Under the pieces are notes generated by a model. The model was not told the DNA's origin and did not search any database. It was given only the letters and a program-made list of their open reading frames with translations. Shown here piece after piece: positions 63,803 through 64,000 of a DNA stretch of 64,000 bases. The position numbers and the translations under genes were made by a program. Position 1 is the stretch's first letter; every line of letters starts with the position of its first letter. The stretch comes from Ewingella americana (GTDB lineage Bacteria > Pseudomonadota > Gammaproteobacteria > Enterobacterales > Enterobacteriaceae): the NCBI RefSeq assembly GCF_006438725.1, contig NZ_RCZD01000001.1, positions 124,001-188,000 of the forward strand, read 5' to 3'.

Positions 63803-64000
63803 TTATGTGGAGTACATCCAACGGAGTGTCTCTTCAAGGGGGATTGGACGCCAGGCAGGAATAACCAAAGAAAGGCGTTCCGCGCTGCCAATCAATACCT
63901 TAACCTCATTGGCTCGCACAAAAGCAGGATTTACACTTAACTCAATTTTATATCCAGCCAAACTTTCCAGGGCTGAAACAACTTCCCTCAATGACGTTCC
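63803..64000 (-). CDS. C-terminal end of an Rmd-like nucleotide-sugar reductase
   Basis: 65 codons are visible and the frame stays open to the window edge, so the gene begins outside. The visible part, from GTSLREVVSALESLAGYKIEL through VKVLIGSAERL to PAWRPIPLEETLRWM, matches the C-terminus of extended SDRs such as GDP-4-keto-6-deoxymannose reductase (Rmd). If so the cluster makes GDP-D-rhamnose or a related GDP sugar. The family is likely; the exact enzyme is uncertain from this fragment. Confidence 0.7.
   Translation of the reverse strand, partial: GTSLREVVSALESLAGYKIELSVNPAFVRANEVKVLIGSAERLSLVIPAWRPIPLEETLRWMYST

Overview
The window reads as the chromosome of a motile enterobacterium. The flagellar and chemotaxis genes, the xylose regulon, the histidine operon and gnd have E. 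coli-like sequences and order. The flgN-flgM-flgA/flgB-flgL block lies directly beside flhBAE-che-mot-flhDC, which fits Yersiniaceae such as Rahnella, Ewingella, Serratia or Yersinia. The genus is inference, because no rRNA or other marker gene lies in the window. No tRNA or rRNA gene, insertion sequence, prophage or CRISPR array was recognised.

Bases 1-17500 are mostly pentose metabolism. After the tail of a glutathione S-transferase come a periplasmic sugar-binding protein with no transporter of its own, then a xyloside permease and alpha-xylosidase pair (yicJ, yicI). Next is a secreted protein joining a DUF1996 domain to a DNRLRE/CBM96-like domain. The xylose regulon follows: xylR, xylH, xylG and xylF on the minus strand, diverging from xylA and xylB. 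The secreted protein and the orphan binding protein are the least expected genes here. yohJ and yohK close the region.

Bases 17600-44600 are a complete early and middle flagellar set. flgBCDEFGHIJKL run on the minus strand and flgA, flgM, flgN on the plus strand. flhB-flhA-flhE, a Tsr-like receptor with cheR, cheB, cheY and cheZ, motA-motB-cheA-cheW, and the master regulator flhD-flhC follow on the minus strand. Three sigma-28 promoters can be read directly, upstream of flgK, flgM and the receptor. An FlhDC-box-like site lies between flgB and flgA. Upstream of flhD a CRP site, a candidate -10 and an RcsAB-like box sit in the spacing known from E. coli.

Bases 44600-46000 are a 1.3 kb stretch without a recognised gene. 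It holds the flhDC control region, a possible 49-residue membrane peptide and a small reading frame broken by an early stop.

Bases 46000-56000 hold yeeZ, the histidine leader hisL with its attenuator, the overlapping hisGDCBHAFI genes and convergent gnd.

Bases 56000-64000 are surface polysaccharide genes. A degenerate JUMPstart-like element precedes rfbB and rfbA on the plus strand. Facing them on the minus strand, an Rmd-like gene cut by the window end, a GT4 glycosyltransferase, an epimerase, a WbpL-like initiating transferase and a WbpM-like 4,6-dehydratase run as an O-antigen-type operon.
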